From Microtetraspora fusca (lineage in GTDB: Bacteria; Actinomycetota; Actinomycetes; Streptosporangiales; Streptosporangiaceae), in NCBI RefSeq assembly GCF_001570365.1, contig NZ_BBYK01000063.1:1-64000 (forward strand): DNA of 64,000 bases, given 5' to 3'. A program made the translations under genes and the position numbers. The notes under the pieces are model-generated. The model worked only from the letters and a program-made list of their open reading frames with translations. It had not been told where the DNA came from and did no database searches. Positions 62,101 to 64,000 of this stretch are shown piece by piece (position 1 is the stretch's first letter; each line of letters starts with the position of its first letter).

Positions 62101-64000
62101 GACGTGGGCAAGCCGGGCGCGGACAACCGCGAAGTTGCGCGTAACGGTCATGTCGGCGTCCTGCAGCAGGCTGGTCAACTCACCAGCCTGCTCCTCGGAA
62201 ACCTCGTTGTTAGTCTGTGCCCGACGCAGTTCGGTCAACAGTTGCTCGTGTAGGTCCTCCAGTTCAGCCTGCACGTCTGTCTGCGCTGCTGCGACCGCCG
62301 CTGCGGTATCTTCGCCGATTTCGCGCTCAGACGCGCCGGGCAGCAGGTTCGATGCAGCGGCGGTGAGGAGGAAGTTCGCAGCGTCGAAGTTCTCGGCCCT
62401 AACTTGCGTGAAGATTGCGTGGGTCCAGGTGCGCTGGGCAGCAGCCAGTAGCTGCTCGACCGTCGTGTCTGCCGGCACGGTGACGTGGCTGAGAGCGGGG
62501 TCGACGACCGCACCGGGCACCTTCAGCAGCTCGGCAGTGAGCACGAATGCCGGTGCGGGCTCACCAATCGGAAGCGCAGTCTCGCCGTCAAGCACGGCGA
62601 ACGTAAGCGTCAGCGACGTGGCAGCCGCTCGCGATGCGGCCGCCAACAGCGGGTCGGTGTGCTTGGTCTGCGCCGCCAAGGCGGCGAGCACCGCCTGGCG
62701 CCGGTCCAGCACTGCAGCGCGCATGTCAGCAACCTCTCCGGTGCTCCATTGCTGCGCGGCACCGGACCTCTGTAGTGACAGGACCCCCTCAGCCCAGCCG
62801 GCGAGAGTCTGAATGGCCTCGTGGACGAGGTTGAGGAGGTTCTGCCGGCCGGCGCCTTCGATGGGCTTGCCAGACGGCCTCCTGAGTTTGCGATCGAGCG
62901 TGTCGATCTCGCGGGTGACGTGTGCGGCGTCGCCGAGCCGCTGAATGACGCTGGTGGCCTCGTTCACGGCGGACCGGTCGTCATTGGCAGCGATGGTCAG
63001 CGGCCGACCAAGCAGCCCGTCGGCGGCCATCCAAGCCTTTGCGATGTCGGTCACACGTTTGGAACGTATCGTACGGTGGCGCAGCATCTTGCGGGCCTTG
63101 TCGCTGGCGGCGCGCACCGACCGCTTGACCTCGCTGACATCGGCGAGCACGGTCAGCGGCGGAGCCTCAACGAGGAGGCCTTGCAACGCACGTCGGCCGA
63201 CTTGCTCAGCGACCGCAGCCAAATTCGGCTCGACCCGCGAAGCTAGCTCGCTGAGCACCGCCCCAGTCGTTGGTTCTCCGGTCACAAGGGCGGCGCGCAG
63301 CAGCGAGGCGACGAGGAGCAGTGCGCTGGGCGAGTCGATGGCGCCGGCTGCCATGTCGAGTTCGGTGAGCTCGCCGCGCAATGCGGCGTTGATCGTACCG
63401 GCCTCACTACGCACCGCGTCGGACAATGCGGCGATGCGCAACATGGCCTGCTGGCTGGGTGGCCACTGTCCTACCTGTGCGACGGCCTCGGCCAGCCCGA
63501 AGCGCTGGGAGCCGATGAGATCGGCGACCCCCTCGACAAGGCGAGCATGCGCGATGACCTCGTCACTGACGGTCACGTTCCCTTGGGCAGCAGGATCGTC
63601 GGTGATCAGCCCAGATCCCGGGCTGGACTGGCGCACGGTCAGAGACGTCTCGGGGGGAGAGAAAGCTGACGTCGGCGCCAGATGAGGGAGCGCCGCGGTG
63701 TTCTCACTCGCTGCCTCGGAGGAGGTCTTGTCATCCTGGGTGGTCCTGTCACTGGTCGCCACGCCTGTCTGGTCGTCGACGGTGGTCTCAGCCGTATCCG
63801 CGGCTTCGGCGGTGCGGCGCGTGATCTCAGTCTCCGCCGTGGCAGCGGGAGCACGGGTCAGCTGGGCCGCTGTGATGGCGAGCAGCGCCAAATCTGGATG
63901 GGCTTGAGCAAATTGCTGCTGCAAGGCCATTACCTGCGACGGTGCGATGGCCGGGTCGGAGAGCTCATTGAGCATGGCCAGTGTGACGGCACGAGTCCGT
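59131..64000 (-). CDS. Very large STAND-like P-loop ATPase, partial (5' end beyond the window)
   Basis: At least 1622 codons are open; the first ATG inside is 63975, but the frame continues to the edge. Residues 1-900 (from 63975) are helical, Ala/Thr-rich and without known motifs. An ATPase domain follows at about 920-1250: FSNINPYVRKKRGLVAEEMFYGRDAE, Walker A LLYGGRGLGKSALL (about 942) and Walker B RRLLILLDESDRFF (about 1035). A winged-helix-like and helical tail continues to the stop at 59131. This layout is that of STAND or ORC/AAA-type sensor ATPases, common in defence islands. No effector domain is recognisable in the visible part. Its neighbour upstream, outside the window, may hold the effector. 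Confidence 0.75.
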   Translation of the reverse strand, partial: RTRAVTLAMLNELSDPAIAPSQVMALQQQFAQAHPDLALLAITAAQLTRAPAATAETEITRRTAEAADTAETTVDDQTGVATSDRTTQDDKTSSEAASENTAALPHLAPTSAFSPPETSLTVRQSSPGSGLITDDPAAQGNVTVSDEVIAHARLVEGVADLIGSQRFGLAEAVAQVGQWPPSQQAMLRIAALSDAVRSEAGTINAALRGELTELDMAAGAIDSPSALLLVASLLRAALVTGEPTTGAVLSELASRVEPNLAAVAEQVGRRALQGLLVEAPPLTVLADVSEVKRSVRAASDKARKMLRHRTIRSKRVTDIAKAWMAADGLLGRPLTIAANDDRSAVNEATSVIQRLGDAAHVTREIDTLDRKLRRPSGKPIEGAGRQNLLNLVHEAIQTLAGWAEGVLSLQRSGAAQQWSTGEVADMRAAVLDRRQAVLAALAAQTKHTDPLLAAASRAAATSLTLTFAVLDGETALPIGEPAPAFVLTAELLKVPGAVVDPALSHVTVPADTTVEQLLAAAQRTWTHAIFTQVRAENFDAANFLLTAAASNLLPGASEREIGEDTAAAVAAAQTDVQAELEDLHEQLLTELRRAQTNNEVSEEQAGELTSLLQDADMTVTRNFAVVRARLAHVAERLPLYRAEAARRLSGRLAALQDVDEGTVDRVERLINTGELSTAEELIYFLEIGEPVPQVSELQDLQRFFPAVPDVLQSGLTAEVIKAVRSRGQVPGCEVLDFSRLSPDLAELAAVALDSWRQLSTTPPEGRQKITERELLLPALRITGIEGKRIRRLDDLPRGRDRRFIDVVDVTINGKAPAPAFGSKLGGRLRVLLAWGQPSAQLLLSHADQDNSGDSLLIAYFGTMSAQTRRELAQHAVADNRTAPVVVLDDAALVYLAAHGNRRIDATMGVLLPFSNINPYVRKKRGLVAEEMFYGRDAERKSVLDPDGTQLLYGGRGLGKSALLRSAGQKFESQGSPGERVSLYLSLDTVGIRAGSAIGPDAIWNALLRDFTDQGVITPTRRQTSRRSPHEQVRAGVLAWLDADPRRRLLILLDESDRFFESDAPEFFETNRLKELGLTTDGRIKVVFAGLHSVQRYAKSARNGPFSHLAQRPTVIGPLRPQFATNLLTRPLQALGYRFDYDDLVNRILGYCSYQPFLLQMFGSRLIATMHARRGAGVVDTEPPYVIRRADVVAVESHVDLKADITAAFHDTLHLDPRYNVIANVLAHHAHEAGLDARLSDVELREECLEWWHAGFSTLDVEGFRAYLQEMVGLGVLAPNNDGRGWHLRSPNVLRMIGSKDNVITQLLGAATLSVPDEFIALETRAALPDGRRSPLTAGQSDDVLGDHANQVRVVLGSLATGIGDVAEAVRLAADVGDRFTVPPITNRRQFEEELVAGRPGERRVVLTDLVALAPRDEACTAALRAALELRPQQPGVTRSAVIVAGPQQMCLWWTVLGSAGRNPALGIVMLRRYTRQTLRVWALASEKFSVPERLDRLLEVTGGWPLLVERAGQLVASGMEEGQALVTVAEELASPTGAAEFVDAIGITADEQLVTAFNTVLTLVDVDGVTIEDLVAAVALGGNVDDPDIAVAILQTLGVFDVDSDAMYRPEPLLRRSWPHRA

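Overview
This window is high-GC DNA with dense, translationally coupled genes (many ATGA overlaps). It contains GntR-FCD, TetR and GntR-UTRA regulators, a NUDIX-APH-methyltransferase-HAD cluster and actinobacterial integrases. It looks like an actinomycete chromosome, most plausibly Streptosporangiales (Nonomuraea or a relative). That genus guess is an inference from protein flavour only.

Layout. (1) 1-3155: a scarred edge. It holds the end of an IS5-family (IS427-like) element, a DUF1330 gene truncated by it, a TetR gene, a small unknown gene, a Tn3 transposase N-terminal remnant and decayed DNA. (2) 3156-26960: about 23.8 kb bounded by two identical 43-bp direct repeats that are the 3' half of a tRNA-Pro(GGG) gene, so probably an integrated island. 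Inside are an isochorismatase/MFS/MarR operon with a 40-bp palindromic operator, and two long convergently themed catabolic operons on the minus strand. One encodes a family III CoA-transferase, CoA-ester lyase, NitT/TauT-type ABC importer, cyclase and MmgE/PrpD protein. The other encodes HyuA, HyuB, an alpha/beta hydrolase and a peptide-type ABC importer with a DppC-DppD fusion. Two GntR-FCD regulators sit between them, and one is broken by an internal micro-inversion. A truncated tyrosine recombinase lies next to the right repeat.

(3) 27117-53941: an intact tyrosine recombinase followed by a defence block with three CRISPR arrays (11, 24 and 21 repeats) that share repeat and leader. On the minus strand is a type III-D variant operon whose gene order and fusions match the III-Dv architecture: Cas10, Cas7-5-11, Cas7-2x, Csx19, Cas7-insertion. 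It starts with a two-TM SAVED-like protein overlapping cas10. It is followed by a 755-aa CARF-like protein and a 352-aa protein of unknown function. On the plus strand is a complete type I-B (Cst/Tneap-like) operon, cas6-cas8-cas7-cas5-cas3-cas4-cas1-cas2, in which cas1 carries two frameshifts. The III-Dv operon has no cas6, cas1 or cas2 of its own and presumably borrows them from the I-B operon.

(4) 53976-64000: a NUDIX gene divergent from a GntR-UTRA regulator, then two unknown genes, an APH-like phosphotransferase, a methyltransferase and a HAD-like gene. A very large STAND-like P-loop ATPase gene follows; its 5' end lies beyond the window.

The most novel feature is the III-Dv effector with an active-looking Cas10 cyclase motif (GGDD), translationally coupled to a membrane SAVED protein. 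This suggests a cyclic-oligonucleotide-gated membrane effector for a III-Dv system.
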